Assembly: GCF_009017255.1 (NCBI RefSeq)
Contig: NZ_WBZB01000012.1
Coordinates: 62,001-126,000, forward strand
Reading direction: 5' to 3'
Source: Alkaliphilus serpentinus
Lineage (GTDB): Bacteria > Bacillota > Clostridia > Peptostreptococcales > Natronincolaceae
DNA length: 64,000 nt
Each line of letters starts with the position of its first letter. Positions within the stretch are counted from its first letter, which is position 1. Positions 8,843-17,955 of this stretch are shown in pieces. The position numbers and the translations under genes are program-made. The notes under the pieces were generated by a model that searched no databases, was not told the origin of the DNA, and saw nothing but the letters and a program-made list of their open reading frames with translations.

Positions 8843-9958
8843 ATGGTTAATAGAGACAGAGTGGTAAATGAATTTATGGAACTAGTACAAATCGATAGCC
8901 TTTCAGGTAAGGAAGGAAATATCGCAGAAGTTTTAATCAAGAAGCTTAAGGATCTGGGGCTAGAGGTGATGGTGGATAAGGCTGGAGAAAAGGTAGGCGG
9001 TGAAACTGGAAATATCATTGCTAAGCTAAAAGGGACTAAAGATAAGCCAGCTATTCTATTTAGCAGCCATATGGATACAGTAGTTCCTGGTTTGGGAGTT
9101 AAGCCAGTTATTAAAGATGATGTAATCTACAGTGACGGGACAACTATTTTAGGCTCAGATGATAAAGCAGGTATTGCAGCAATATTAGAAGCCATAAGAC
9201 TGGTAAAGGAGACCGATATAGATTATCCACCTGTGGAAGTAGTATTTAGCATTTGGGAAGAAGGAGGATTGTTTGGGGCAAAGTATCTAGATTATAGTAG
9301 TCTTGATGCAAAATTGGGCTTTGTTTTGGACAGCGGTGGATCTCCTGGAGAAATCATCACCGTTGGACCTGCTCAAGACAAAATTGAAGCAAAAATTATT
9401 GGAAGACCTGCCCATGCTGGAGTAGCTCCAGAGGAGGGAATCAGTGCAATCATGATTGCAGCTAGAGCCATTAACAATATGAAGCTTTTGAGAATAGATG
9501 AAGAAACCACTGCCAACATAGGGGTAATAAAGGGTGGAGAGGCAACAAATATCGTTACTCCAGAGGTTTTCATCAAGGGTGAGTCAAGAAGCCTAAAAGA
9601 AGAGAAGCTGAAAAAACAAACTGACCATATGGTGAAGGCATTAGAAGCTGCAGCAGAAGAAATGGGAGGTAAGGTGGAGATAAACGTTGAAAGGATGTAT
9701 CCAGCCTTCAGTATAGATGAGAATCACCAGTTGGTTGTAAAGATGAAAGAGGTTTTAAAAAGAATGGGTGCAATGGCCAATATTGCGTCAACTGGTGGTG
9801 GTAGCGACACCAACATTATGAATGGAAATGGTATAGAAGCCATAAACTTGGGTATAGGTATGAAAAAGCCCCATACATTAGAGGAGCATATTCATATTAA
9901 GGACCTTGTAGATAGCAGTAGAATGGTCTATGAGTTAATTAAAGTTTTCGCTGAATAA
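8843..9958 (+). CDS. M20 family peptidase (PepT-like)
   Basis: Cytoplasmic metallo-aminopeptidase of 371 residues. It has the first metal motif SSHMDTV (His about 76), the bridging Asp in GSDDKAGIA, the catalytic Glu pair in WEEGG and a late metal-binding His in KKPHTLEEHIH. The central dimerisation domain carries GRPAHAGVAPEEG. It belongs to the PepT-like branch (tripeptidase or dipeptidase type) rather than the classical 410-residue PepT. AAGGAGG lies eight bases before the ATG. It probably digests what the upstream AbgT transporter brings in (inference). Confidence 0.87.
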   Translation: MVNRDRVVNEFMELVQIDSLSGKEGNIAEVLIKKLKDLGLEVMVDKAGEKVGGETGNIIAKLKGTKDKPAILFSSHMDTVVPGLGVKPVIKDDVIYSDGTTILGSDDKAGIAAILEAIRLVKETDIDYPPVEVVFSIWEEGGLFGAKYLDYSSLDAKLGFVLDSGGSPGEIITVGPAQDKIEAKIIGRPAHAGVAPEEGISAIMIAARAINNMKLLRIDEETTANIGVIKGGEATNIVTPEVFIKGESRSLKEEKLKKQTDHMVKALEAAAEEMGGKVEINVERMYPAFSIDENHQLVVKMKEVLKRMGAMANIASTGGGSDTNIMNGNGIEAINLGIGMKKPHTLEEHIHIKDLVDSSRMVYELIKVFAE

Positions 9959-9971
9959 AGGCATGGGTAGG

Positions 9972-10002
9972 GGGCTGTTGATGAAGACACAATCAACAGC
10001 CC
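9972..10002 (+). terminator. Hairpin after the peptidase gene, weak terminator
   Basis: A perfect 11-bp stem GGGCTGTTGAT/ATCAACAGCCC, but with no T tract behind it. It may act as an mRNA 3' end or only as a stabilising hairpin. Confidence 0.45.
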
Positions 10003-10122
10003 TCAGCTATTATAAACTCCTTAAAAATTTATTGCATTTTTCGTCAAAATGTTTTTTAATAAATAGGAAAGAATAAAAGCTATAGAGTTTATAAACTCAT
10101 ACAAATGAAAGGGGTGGATTAA

Positions 10123-11592
10123 ATGTCCTATCTAAACCAAAATCACACACCACTTTTTACGGCCCTTAAGGAGTATCATAAAAGACAGGTTGTACCCTTT
10201 GATGTTCCCGGCCATAAGCATGGTAAAGGACTAAAGGAATTTACGGACTATGTTGGAAGTACAATAATGGAATTGGATGTTAACTCCATGAAATGTCTAG
10301 ATAATATATGCAATCCTATTGGAGTAATTAAAGAGGCCGAAGAATTGGCAGCCTATGCCTATGGAGCTGATCATGGATTTTTTCTTGTAAATGGAACAAC
10401 CTCTGGGGTTCAAGCTATGATTATGAGTGCCTGTGAGCCTGGAGATAAAATAATTTTGCCAAGGAATGCCCACAAATCAGCAATTGCTGGATTAATTCTA
10501 AGCGGTGCAATTCCTATTTATATCCAACCTGAGGTAGATGACATGCTGGGAATAGCCATGGGAGTATCGCTGGAAAGCGTAGAAAAAACCATTGGCAGGC
10601 ATCCTGATGCAAAATGTATTTTCTTAATTAATCCTACTTATTATGGGGCCACCTCTAATATTAAGGATATCGTAAAAGTAGCCCATAGAAATGCTATGGC
10701 AGTGCTGGTAGATGAAGCCCATGGTGCCCATATGGGCTTCCATGAAGAGTTTCCGGCAAGCGGAATGGAGTTAGGTGCAGATATGAGTGCTGTAAGCCTA
10801 CATAAAACCGGAGGTTCACTAACCCAAAGCTCCCTATTGTTGTTACGGGAAGGGATTATAGACCCCTTTACTGTAAAGAAAAATTTAAACCTTATGCAAA
10901 CCACCAGTGGCTCCTATCTATTAATGGCTAGTTTAGATGTTGCAAGGAAGCAGTTGGCTACAGAAGGACAACCTATGTTAGATAGGGTTTTGAAACTTTC
11001 GAGGGATGCTAGGGATAGAATAAATAAAATTGATGGCTTATATGCCTTTGGAAAAGAATTGATTGGCAATCCTGGAGTCTTTAACTTTGATGAATCAAAG
11101 CTGGGGGTTCATGTAAGGAGGTTAGGCCTAACAGGATTTGAGGTATATGATTTATTACGAGATGAATATGATATACAGGTGGAATTAGCTGACTATTATA
11201 ATATTTTAGCTATTATCAGTCTTGGAGACACTGAAGAAGCCATTAATAGACTTGTAGAAGCCTTAGCCGACATAGCCTCTAAGCATAGAAGAGCAGGAGA
11301 ATTAAGGGTGATAAATAATATATTAAAGAATCCAGATATTATTATTTCTCCCAGGGATGCCTATTATAGTAATAAACGAGTAATAAAACTGGAGGAGGCA
11401 GAGGGTGAGATCAGTGGCGAATCGATTATGGCCTACCCACCAGGTATACCGGTTGTTTCGCCGGGAGAGAGAATCACAAAGGATATGATAGAACATATAA
11501 AGATGCTAAAGGAAGAGGAGACCTTGGTTCAAGGAACTGAAGACCCCTACGTAAATTATGTAAGGGTGCTGGGCTTAGGGAATAAAAGATAG
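10123..11592 (+). CDS. Orn/Lys/Arg family PLP-dependent decarboxylase
   Basis: Fold-type I PLP decarboxylase of the short Gram-positive type (489 residues), related to B. subtilis SpeA and YaaO. The PLP lysine is in SLHKTGGSLTQSS (Lys about 228), and the Asp that binds the pyridine nitrogen is in VDEAHGAH. The start PFDVPGHKHGKG is characteristic. Substrate choice among arginine, lysine and ornithine cannot be read from sequence. No agmatinase or spermidine synthase gene is beside it, so whether it feeds polyamine synthesis or acid resistance is open. AAAGGGG lies just before the start. Confidence 0.88.
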   Translation: MSYLNQNHTPLFTALKEYHKRQVVPFDVPGHKHGKGLKEFTDYVGSTIMELDVNSMKCLDNICNPIGVIKEAEELAAYAYGADHGFFLVNGTTSGVQAMIMSACEPGDKIILPRNAHKSAIAGLILSGAIPIYIQPEVDDMLGIAMGVSLESVEKTIGRHPDAKCIFLINPTYYGATSNIKDIVKVAHRNAMAVLVDEAHGAHMGFHEEFPASGMELGADMSAVSLHKTGGSLTQSSLLLLREGIIDPFTVKKNLNLMQTTSGSYLLMASLDVARKQLATEGQPMLDRVLKLSRDARDRINKIDGLYAFGKELIGNPGVFNFDESKLGVHVRRLGLTGFEVYDLLRDEYDIQVELADYYNILAIISLGDTEEAINRLVEALADIASKHRRAGELRVINNILKNPDIIISPRDAYYSNKRVIKLEEAEGEISGESIMAYPPGIPVVSPGERITKDMIEHIKMLKEEETLVQGTEDPYVNYVRVLGLGNKR

Positions 11593-11680
11593 TTTAAAAA
11601 TGGAAGTTGAAAATTGAAAATCAATAATTAAACCAAAACCCATAGTAGTAGGTGAATAATAGATTGAGGAATCAAAAATG
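11593..11680. other. Spacer after the decarboxylase gene
   Basis: AT-rich; no terminator or promoter that I can support. The possible structured RNA described next begins at its right end. Confidence 0.4.
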
Positions 11681-11820
11681 AATATAAGAAGATATTCAAA
11701 GAGGAGGCGCAACCCCAAAAGGATTTCGCCTCCTTTACAGGCTTTTGGCGAACTTGTTCACCCTATAGGTGAAGCCTAATGAAGACAAGGCTGTAAATTA
11801 GAACTGAGGATATCTTGTGA
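11681..11820 (+). ncRNA. Possible structured leader RNA of unknown class before the LCP gene
   Basis: A 9-bp closing helix (11690-11698 with 11809-11817: AAGATATTC/GGATATCTT, one G-T pair) encloses two hairpins. One is GGAGGCG/CGCCTCC (11703-11733). The other has outer pairs AGGC/GCCT and inner TTCACC/GGTGAA (11739-11777). The 5' strand of the closing helix can instead form GAATAT/ATATTC with sequence just upstream, which looks like a switch. It does not match the lysine, SAM, M-box, c-di-AMP or other riboswitch consensus sequences I know. It lies about 150 bases before the LCP start. Confidence 0.4.
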
Positions 11821-11967
11821 TGTACACATTGGGAAGGCATGGGTATAAAAATAAAAAAGGTGTAATGATCTTCACCACTAGATTTTATGTAAATAATTTG
11901 ATAAAATTTAAATAGTAATTTTTATATTTTATCATTGAAACTTTGATATAGATGGGGAAGTGTCCAA

Positions 11968-12969
11968 ATGAAAGCCTTTTTTAAAATTTTTACTATTGCC
12001 TTCCTAGGTTTTATAGTTTTGTTTAATAGCATTATTTTTACCTTTAATTATTTCATGAAGGATCAACACGGAAAAGGTAACAGTATTGTTGTCCGGGCTG
12101 CTGAAGAAGATAAGGAAGAAGTCATCCCGCCAGATGAAATGGATATACTGTTGCAATTGGCCTCTGAAAGCTCCAGAATCAACATAGTATTGCTGGGTTT
12201 AGAAGGACTACGCAGCGATACCAATATGTTTATATCCTATGACCCAGACAATAAGCAAATTGATGTTATCTCCATACCTAGAGATACATATTATCCAAGG
12301 AAGGGCTATACTGGCCTTGGAAAAGACAAATTTAATGCTGTTTATCAGGATCATGGAGCAGATGGGGTGAAAATGGCCCTAAGTGACTTGCTATTAAATA
12401 TTCCAGTAGATCACTATATTACCGTTAATTATAAAGGGGCTGAAGCTATTATTAATACCTTGGGAGGGGTGCCTGTATATATTCCTGAGCTTATGAGCTA
12501 TGAAGATCTCTATGACGATCCACCATTAAAAATTCATTTTGAGCCCGGACATCATCTGCTAAATGGGGAAGACGGAGTGAAATTTTTAAGGTATAGGCAA
12601 GGAAGTCCTGGCAGTGGTGCAATGTCCTATGCTGATGGTGACTTGGGCAGGATTAGAGCCCAACAGGAGTTTATGAAATCAGCCTTTAAGAAGGCTATAA
12701 GCTTTAGGCTTCCAACTGTTGTTGCTACCGCCTTTAGATTTGTACGAACAGATGTAGACCTTCAGGAAGCTGTAAAATATGCAACAATGGCAGCCGGAAT
12801 GGAAATAGAAAATGTAAATATGCTAACCCTTCCAGGAGTAGATGAATATAGAAATGGTTTATCCTATTTCTTTTTAGATGAAGAGGAGACTAAGACCCTT
12901 TTGTTAAATATGTATGGCTATGTAGTGGAAACTGAAAATGAAGATGATGTAGTGGAAATAGGAGATTAG
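11968..12969 (+). CDS. LytR-CpsA-Psr (LCP) family wall-polymer ligase
   Basis: Membrane-anchored phosphotransferase of 333 residues that attaches teichoic acids or other polymers to peptidoglycan. One N-terminal membrane segment (about 5-28) is followed by the LCP domain. Key signatures are LGLEGLRSDTNMFI, ISIPRDTYYP, FLRYRQ and DLGRIRAQQEFM, which contain the Arg and Asp residues that bind the polyprenyl pyrophosphate head group. The preceding 376-base gap holds the possible structured RNA. A hairpin follows. Confidence 0.9.
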   Translation: MKAFFKIFTIAFLGFIVLFNSIIFTFNYFMKDQHGKGNSIVVRAAEEDKEEVIPPDEMDILLQLASESSRINIVLLGLEGLRSDTNMFISYDPDNKQIDVISIPRDTYYPRKGYTGLGKDKFNAVYQDHGADGVKMALSDLLLNIPVDHYITVNYKGAEAIINTLGGVPVYIPELMSYEDLYDDPPLKIHFEPGHHLLNGEDGVKFLRYRQGSPGSGAMSYADGDLGRIRAQQEFMKSAFKKAISFRLPTVVATAFRFVRTDVDLQEAVKYATMAAGMEIENVNMLTLPGVDEYRNGLSYFFLDEEETKTLLLNMYGYVVETENEDDVVEIGD

Positions 12970-12974
12970 AAAAT

Positions 12975-13008
12975 GAAAAGAGCAGGACCGGGGAATCCTA
13001 CTCTTTTC
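12975..13008 (+). terminator. Terminator after the LCP gene
   Basis: GAAAAGAG-c-AGGA pairs with TCCT-a-CTCTTTTC around an 8-base loop; the T tract lies in the 3' arm. Confidence 0.65.
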
Positions 13009-13031
13009 TATAAATAATTGGATAGGGGAGT

Positions 13032-13067
13032 GGGGGTTATGTATTATAACATTACCCCCGCTTTTTA
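13032..13067 (+). terminator. Second hairpin terminator
   Basis: GGGGGTTATGT pairs with ACATTACCCCC (one mismatch) and is followed by CTTTTT. Confidence 0.65.
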
Positions 13068-13078
13068 TGATTAAACAA

Positions 13079-13115
13079 AAATAATTACTTCGATTAATCG
13101 ATGTAATTATTTTTT
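13079..13115. terminator. Bidirectional terminator at the 3' end of murC
   Basis: AAATAATTAC pairs with GTAATTATTT around a palindromic core (TCGATTAATCGA). A and T tracts flank both sides, so it can stop murC transcripts from the minus strand as well as read-through from the LCP gene. Confidence 0.7.
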
Positions 13116-13160
13116 GAATGACTTTAATTATCCATCCTCAATATCAACTTTTGCATTGCT

Positions 13161-14552
13161 TTAATTTTCTATTTTCAGTATCTTTTCTCCTACCTGATAA
13201 ATATCTCCCGCCCCCATGGTTAATACAATATCCCTCTCCTCCATATTTTGCGAGATATATTCAGCAATCTCATCAAAATCTTTAATATATCTCACATCGG
13301 GGTGAATAATAGCATCTGCTAAGGTTTTGCTATGAATTTTGCCTTCGTCCTGTTCCCTTGCAGCATATATATCGGTTATGATCACATGATGGGCTTTATC
13401 AAAGGCCTTTGAAAAATCATCAAAGAGGGCAAGGGTTCTTGTGTAGGTGTGGGGTTGAAAAACACACCATATTCTATTATGAGGATAATTGGTTGCCGCC
13501 TCTAAAGTTGCCATTACTTCAACTGGATGGTGAGCATAATCATCTATAATTTTTACGCCGTCTATTTCACCAAGAATATCGAAACGTCTATGGGCCCCCT
13601 TATAAATGGTAATACTTTTAGATATATCAAGGGGAGAAGCTCCTAAAATGTAAGCCGTGGCAATAGAAGCTAGGGAATTATATATATTGTGTAAACCAGG
13701 TATGCTTAGAGTAAAGCTACCAAAGGAATTCCCTTTATACAGTACTTCGAAACTGGGAAAACCATTTTCATTATAGTTAATGTTAACAGCTCTAAAATCG
13801 CAGTCATTACTCAGACCATAGGTAATGATATTGCAATGTATCTGGGGTAAAATATCTAGAATGTTTTGATCATCAGCATTTGCAACAAGAAAGCCCTCCT
13901 TTGGTATCTTCATACCAAATTTTTTAAAGGCATCCTTTACATGGTGAATGTCTTTAAAGTAATCTAAATGATCAGCATCAATGTTTAAAATAATACCAAT
14001 AAAGGGATTAAACTTTAAGAAGCTTTCTACATATTCACAGGCTTCGGTGATAAAATGCTGACTACTTCCAATTTTAATATTTCCACCAATTTCATCCAAT
14101 TCTCCGCCAATTAATATGGTTGGATCAAATCCAGTGTATTCTAAAATCAGGGAAACTAAAGAAGTAGTTGTAGTTTTTCCGTGACTACCGGCTACTGCAA
14201 TGGACTTTTCATACTTCTTCATAATGATTCCCAGCATTTCAGCCCTGTCAATTTCCTTAATTTCCAGTTCTTTAGCTCTAATTCTTTCGGGATTATTGTT
14301 TTTAATGGCTGCTGTATAAACAATAAGATCTGGATTCGTTATATTTTCAGGTCTATGTCCAATGTATACTTCAGCTCCGTGGTTTCTGAGTTTTTGTAAG
14401 ATATTAGAGTCTCGCAAATCCGACCCACTAACTGTATAGCCATGATTCAGTAAAATTTCTGCTATAGCACTCATGCTAATGCCACCAATACCAATAAGAT
14501 GGATGTGGTGAACCTCTTTAAAGGTCTTATCAAAAGATAACAATTTATTCAC
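13161..14552 (-). CDS. murC: UDP-N-acetylmuramate--L-alanine ligase
   Basis: ATP-dependent ligase adding the first amino acid of the peptidoglycan stem peptide. The 463-residue protein has the three Mur-ligase domains: an N-terminal UDP-binding fold opening with [16 protein letters not shown], the ATP-binding loop [16 protein letters not shown] (about 118-133) and the C-terminal domain with [10 protein letters not shown] and FQPHTYTRT. It is a single minus-strand gene with its own promoter, not part of a dcw cluster. Confidence 0.96.
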   Translation of the reverse strand: MNKLLSFDKTFKEVHHIHLIGIGGISMSAIAEILLNHGYTVSGSDLRDSNILQKLRNHGAEVYIGHRPENITNPDLIVYTAAIKNNNPERIRAKELEIKEIDRAEMLGIIMKKYEKSIAVAGSHGKTTTTSLVSLILEYTGFDPTILIGGELDEIGGNIKIGSSQHFITEACEYVESFLKFNPFIGIILNIDADHLDYFKDIHHVKDAFKKFGMKIPKEGFLVANADDQNILDILPQIHCNIITYGLSNDCDFRAVNINYNENGFPSFEVLYKGNSFGSFTLSIPGLHNIYNSLASIATAYILGASPLDISKSITIYKGAHRRFDILGEIDGVKIIDDYAHHPVEVMATLEAATNYPHNRIWCVFQPHTYTRTLALFDDFSKAFDKAHHVIITDIYAAREQDEGKIHSKTLADAIIHPDVRYIKDFDEIAEYISQNMEERDIVLTMGAGDIYQVGEKILKIEN

Positions 14553-14584
14553 TCCTCAAAAAATATGTATTCATAGTTTTGCCA

Positions 14585-14612
14585 ATTATATACAATCATA
14601 TGACAAGTTCAA
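14585..14612 (-). promoter_or_regulatory. Promoter for murC
   Basis: On the minus strand, TTGAAC (14612-14607) is followed after 16 bases by TATAAT (14590-14585), about 33 bases before the murC start. Confidence 0.5.
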
Positions 14613-14801
14613 AATAAATAATTAAATAAATATTATTCCTGTTAGCTATATCATAAAACATATCAATAAATATTATGAAACTCTAATATGTATAATAACA
14701 TAAATAATTAACATAATCACTAAATTTCTACAATGATCTAGGAGCCAACATATTTTAAAGACTGATACCACAGCTTTTCCATCTATAGAGAAATTCTACC
14801 T

Positions 14802-14835
14802 ATGTCCAAATTCATAAATACTTGGACATTTTTTA
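14802..14835 (+). terminator. Orphan terminator upstream of the adhesin locus
   Basis: ATGTCCAA (14802-14809) pairs with TTGGACAT (14822-14829) and is followed by a T-rich tail. No gene on the plus strand precedes it, so it may end a small RNA or antisense transcript, or be a relic. Confidence 0.55.
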
Positions 14836-14984
14836 TTTAACAGTTAAATGGAGAATTTAGAATAGCTTAGCATGGATTTATTTTGTTAAATTATTAATTA
14901 CTAACGATTATTGTTTGGAGGAGATTTTTGTCGGTATATATATATTATAATAAATGAAAATAAATCCAATAAGACCTCTATATA

Positions 14985-15076
14985 ACAAAGTGAAAACGGC
15001 AAACCTTCGGAAACGTTGGGACGCAAAGCTATGAATCTAAAGTATTATATACTATGATTGTCAGGCTGCCACAGGA
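14985..15076 (+). ncRNA. Cyclic di-GMP class I (GEMM-I) riboswitch
   Basis: It contains the class I hallmark elements in order: GGCAAACC (14998-15005), a GAAA tetraloop (15010-15013), then GGGACGCAAAGC (15018-15029). The second arm has AATCTAA, the hairpin AGTAT/ATACT and GATTGTCAGG. The aptamer 3' end runs into a 10-bp hairpin at 15064-15087, so ligand binding and that hairpin should exclude each other. It lies in the leader of the adhesin gene at 15220. Confidence 0.88.
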
Positions 15077-15093
15077 TTGTGGCAGCCTTTGTG
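15064..15093 (+). terminator. Expression-platform hairpin of the class I riboswitch
   Basis: GGCTGCCACA pairs perfectly with TGTGGCAGCC across a GGAT loop. The tail is TTTGTGCTGT, weaker than a classical T tract. It overlaps the 3' end of the aptamer. A further imperfect hairpin with the core CAGTAG/CTACTG follows at 15115-15146. Confidence 0.6.
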
Positions 15094-15219
15094 CTGTACT
15101 AATAGTTTACTAAGTCCATCACCAGTAGAGCTACTGATGGGTGGATTTTACATAGATTTATGATCATTGACAAATGGTCTAAATATTTCTATTAGTTAAT
15201 TAAGGAAGGAGTGAAGAAA

Positions 15220-17586
15220 ATGTCGAAATCATTAAAGAAAAATCTTAAGAAAGCACTAGTGTTCTTATCCGTTATTGCTTTAGTTATGTATGGCTTAGTT
15301 CCTAATCTATCCCTTAATGCATATGGTGCCGAAGAGATCATAGAGGAAATAGAAAATAGCCAAGAAACAATGGAGGACGTAGAAGAAAAGCAGGAAGAAC
15401 AGCAGGAAGAACAGCAGGATGAAGAAGAACTAGAGGATCAGGAGCAACAGGGTGAAGAACAACAGAAGGAAGAACAACAGCAAGAGAATCAAACAGGTGA
15501 AGAAGATGTAGAGGAAGAAGAAAAAAGTGAAGAGCAAGAAAATAACAATCAACAGGAGGAAGAGTTAGAGGATAATGTGCCTTTAGGAGCACCTTCCCTT
15601 GAAGATGAAGGTGAATTTGAAATCTGTATCCCTATAACCCTATCCAATATTAAGGATGCAATAACCTTTGGAAACGTAGTTGATGGAGAAGTTACCTTTA
15701 CAGTTAATGAAGGATATTGCGGTATAGGCCTACATTTAAGTAGCTACATTTATCCCGATGGATTTTATGATCCTAGATGGAATGGAAAACCCTACGAGAA
15801 GCAAGAACTTTATGATGATTTATATGATTTCTATACACCTGGTACCTACACCATATCAGTAGACTATCCAGATTGCGGTTTAGTACAAATTGATTTTTAT
15901 ACTGGATTGCATTTAGGCGATGGAGAATGGGAAGAAGCAACGGTTATTACTCCACCCCATCATAGTCATTCCTCAAATAATAACGACCCTAGCTGGAATA
16001 ACACTAGAAAGTTATTAAAATGGGAATTAATGATTGGAGAAGAGTGTGAAATTCCAACGGGTTCTCTAACCATTATGAAGGAACTATATAATTCTGATGA
16101 ATCCCTAATAGAAGAAGACGACACTGAATTTACAGTTGAGGTAGAAGGCCCCAACGGCTACGAAGAAACCTATACCTTCAGTGTAGATTCACCTTTAATG
16201 CTAGATGAGTTAGAATTAGGTGAATACACAATAACAGAAATAAATGTCCCATCATACTACCAATTGATGAGCATGGATCCATCAGATGGAAAGGTTGTAC
16301 TAGATGAAGAAAATCTAGAAGCAACAGTTACCATTTCTAATAAACAATTATTATCCAGAAATAGCCTGAATCTAACGGCTATGTGCATTGATGAAGACTT
16401 AGCAGCCACATCAACTAAATGGAGAATATGGAATGAAAGTGGAGAAGATGTTGACTATACCTATGAAGTAGTAGGAACAAACATTAGTGGATCTGGCACC
16501 ATCCCAGCGGAGCACACTAAAGAAGCTAGATTCGACAATCCATATTATCTAGTATTAGAAGCACCACATCCATCAACAGTAATCATTAGATGGGGTGAAG
16601 AAGGTAAATTTAGTAATACTAAGGCAAGTACACCTGATATTTGTGAAGTGCCTGTAGAAGATACCGGTTCAATCACCATAAATAAAGAATTAATGAATTT
16701 TGATGAAACTCCAATTCTTGAAGACGACACTGAATTTACAGTTGAGGTAGAAGGCCCCAACGGCTATGAAGAAACCTTTACCTTCAGTGTAGATTCACAG
16801 TTAGTGTTAGATGAGTTAGAATTAGGGGAATACACAATCACAGAAATCAACCTACCTGAGGGATATCGCTTTGAGTACATGGATCCATCAGATGGCGTGA
16901 TCAATCTTACAGAAGAGAACCTAGAGGCAGAAGTTACAATAACCAACATGGTTGAGTTCCAGGAACAAACAGGAAGCATCCGAATTGTTAAGAGAATTGG
17001 CAGTTCCAATGGTAGCTTCCAAGCAGGAGTGACTTTTACAGTAACACCTATAGAAGGTTCGCCAATCAGCGGAACTACAGATAGTGAAGGAGAAATGTTA
17101 TTTGAAAACCTACCTATTGGTGAGTATCTTGTAGAAGAGGTAGTGCCAGCAGGCTATACAACAAACCTAGCAGCAAACTATACTGTAAATGTTGTAGCCA
17201 ATGAAACAGTAGTAATTAACGTTATCAACACCCCTATTGAAGATGACGATGACAACGATGATGATGTTATAGTAGTTATACCGGATGATCCGACACCTCA
17301 GGCTCCACCAGAGCCACCAGAGCCACCAGAGCCACAGGGACCCATCTCAACCACTATTATTTCCATTACGCCATCGGTAGTGGAAGTAGAAGTAATTGAA
17401 GAGGAAGAGGTTCCCTTAACTCCTATTGTTACAACAATTGAAGAAGTGGAGGAAGAGGAAGATATCATATTAGACCAAGAAGTACCATTATCCTCTTTAC
17501 CACAAACAGGTGAAGGATCCTCCCTACTATTATATGGATTAGGAGTAATGGTTTCGACATTAGGTTTGAAGTTGAGAAAAAAATAA
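15220..17586 (+). CDS. LPxTG-anchored adhesin with Cna-B repeats
   Basis: Secreted surface protein of about 788 residues, anchored by sortase. ATG 15220 is chosen because AAGGAAGGAG ends eight bases before it; the in-frame GTG at 15211 lies inside that site. Order: signal peptide (1-36), Glu/Gln-rich spacer (about 40-115), a first unique domain (about 130-275), Cna-B 1 (about 280-377), a second unique domain (about 378-480), Cna-B 2 (about 481-577), Cna-B 3 (about 584-675), a Pro-rich and acidic linker, LPQTG (760-764), a hydrophobic stretch and KLRKK. The Cna-B modules carry pilin-like E-box sequence (GEYTITEIN). The leader contains a c-di-GMP class I aptamer. Ligand specificity is unknown. 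Confidence 0.9.
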   Translation: MSKSLKKNLKKALVFLSVIALVMYGLVPNLSLNAYGAEEIIEEIENSQETMEDVEEKQEEQQEEQQDEEELEDQEQQGEEQQKEEQQQENQTGEEDVEEEEKSEEQENNNQQEEELEDNVPLGAPSLEDEGEFEICIPITLSNIKDAITFGNVVDGEVTFTVNEGYCGIGLHLSSYIYPDGFYDPRWNGKPYEKQELYDDLYDFYTPGTYTISVDYPDCGLVQIDFYTGLHLGDGEWEEATVITPPHHSHSSNNNDPSWNNTRKLLKWELMIGEECEIPTGSLTIMKELYNSDESLIEEDDTEFTVEVEGPNGYEETYTFSVDSPLMLDELELGEYTITEINVPSYYQLMSMDPSDGKVVLDEENLEATVTISNKQLLSRNSLNLTAMCIDEDLAATSTKWRIWNESGEDVDYTYEVVGTNISGSGTIPAEHTKEARFDNPYYLVLEAPHPSTVIIRWGEEGKFSNTKASTPDICEVPVEDTGSITINKELMNFDETPILEDDTEFTVEVEGPNGYEETFTFSVDSQLVLDELELGEYTITEINLPEGYRFEYMDPSDGVINLTEENLEAEVTITNMVEFQEQTGSIRIVKRIGSSNGSFQAGVTFTVTPIEGSPISGTTDSEGEMLFENLPIGEYLVEEVVPAGYTTNLAANYTVNVVANETVVINVINTPIEDDDDNDDDVIVVIPDDPTPQAPPEPPEPPEPQGPISTTIISITPSVVEVEVIEEEEVPLTPIVTTIEEVEEEEDIILDQEVPLSSLPQTGEGSSLLLYGLGVMVSTLGLKLRKK
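16114..16847 (+). repeat. Duplicated Cna-B coding segment
   Basis: About 128 bases at 16114-16241 recur at 16720-16847 with roughly ten differences. Both copies encode EDDTEFTVEVEGPNGYEET and the following strand. This points to a recent internal domain duplication or gene conversion within the adhesin. Confidence 0.85.
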
Positions 17587-17610
17587 ATAATAGCAACTAA
17601 AGAAGCACAA

Positions 17611-17649
17611 GACTATGGGTAGAAAAAACCCATAGTCTCTTTTTTTTTG
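17611..17649 (+). terminator. Strong terminator after adhesin 1
   Basis: GACTATGGGT pairs with ACCCATAGTC across a 7-base loop and is followed by a long T tract. It separates the two adhesin genes into different transcripts. Confidence 0.9.
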
Positions 17650-17839
17650 TCGCTTTAACTCATTTTACCCTATATAAGGTCTAAATAGAAAGATTGAAAT
17701 TTATTGATTTCGCAGGCTTTAAGTGGTATATTTTTTATACTTAAAGGCAGTATAGGCATCATCCATACATATAAAATAGTGGGGGGTGTTATTGGGAAAG
17801 ATGATTCAGCAGGGGATGGAAAAGTAGCGCGGCCGAATG

Positions 17840-17915
17840 GAAGAAAGGGAGTGATGAATTGCATCTTTTATTTGGGCACTTGAGATGCATGGAGCAAGTA
17901 GTGCGACCGACCTAA
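17840..17915 (+). ncRNA. Cyclic di-GMP class II riboswitch
   Basis: It contains the class II hallmarks in order: GTGATGAATTGCATC, TTTGGGCACTTGA, GATGCATGG and AGTAGTGCGACCGACC. The helix TGCATC/GATGCA corresponds to P2, and GCAC/GTGC forms the conserved long-range pseudoknot pairing. These match the Clostridium acetobutylicum class II aptamer that I recall. An 8-bp hairpin CTTTAAAC/GTTTAAAG (17916-17938) follows and ends one base before the Shine-Dalgarno sequence of the next gene. That hairpin is probably part of the switching platform. Confidence 0.88.
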
Positions 17916-17955
17916 CTTTAAACAAAGTAAGTTTAAAGAAAGGAGAGAAGTCAAT

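Noticed and set aside
11690-11820. Lysine riboswitch (L-box) because of GAGGAGGCGC near a Lys/Arg-type decarboxylase gene
   Set aside because: The later L-box elements (the long P2 arm and the terminal GGAGAGC motif) are missing, and the RNA is downstream of the decarboxylase gene, not in its leader.
15338-15592. Minus-strand Leu/Pro-rich frame opposite the acidic spacer of adhesin 1
   Set aside because: It is the complement of Glu/Gln-rich codons, without start signals.
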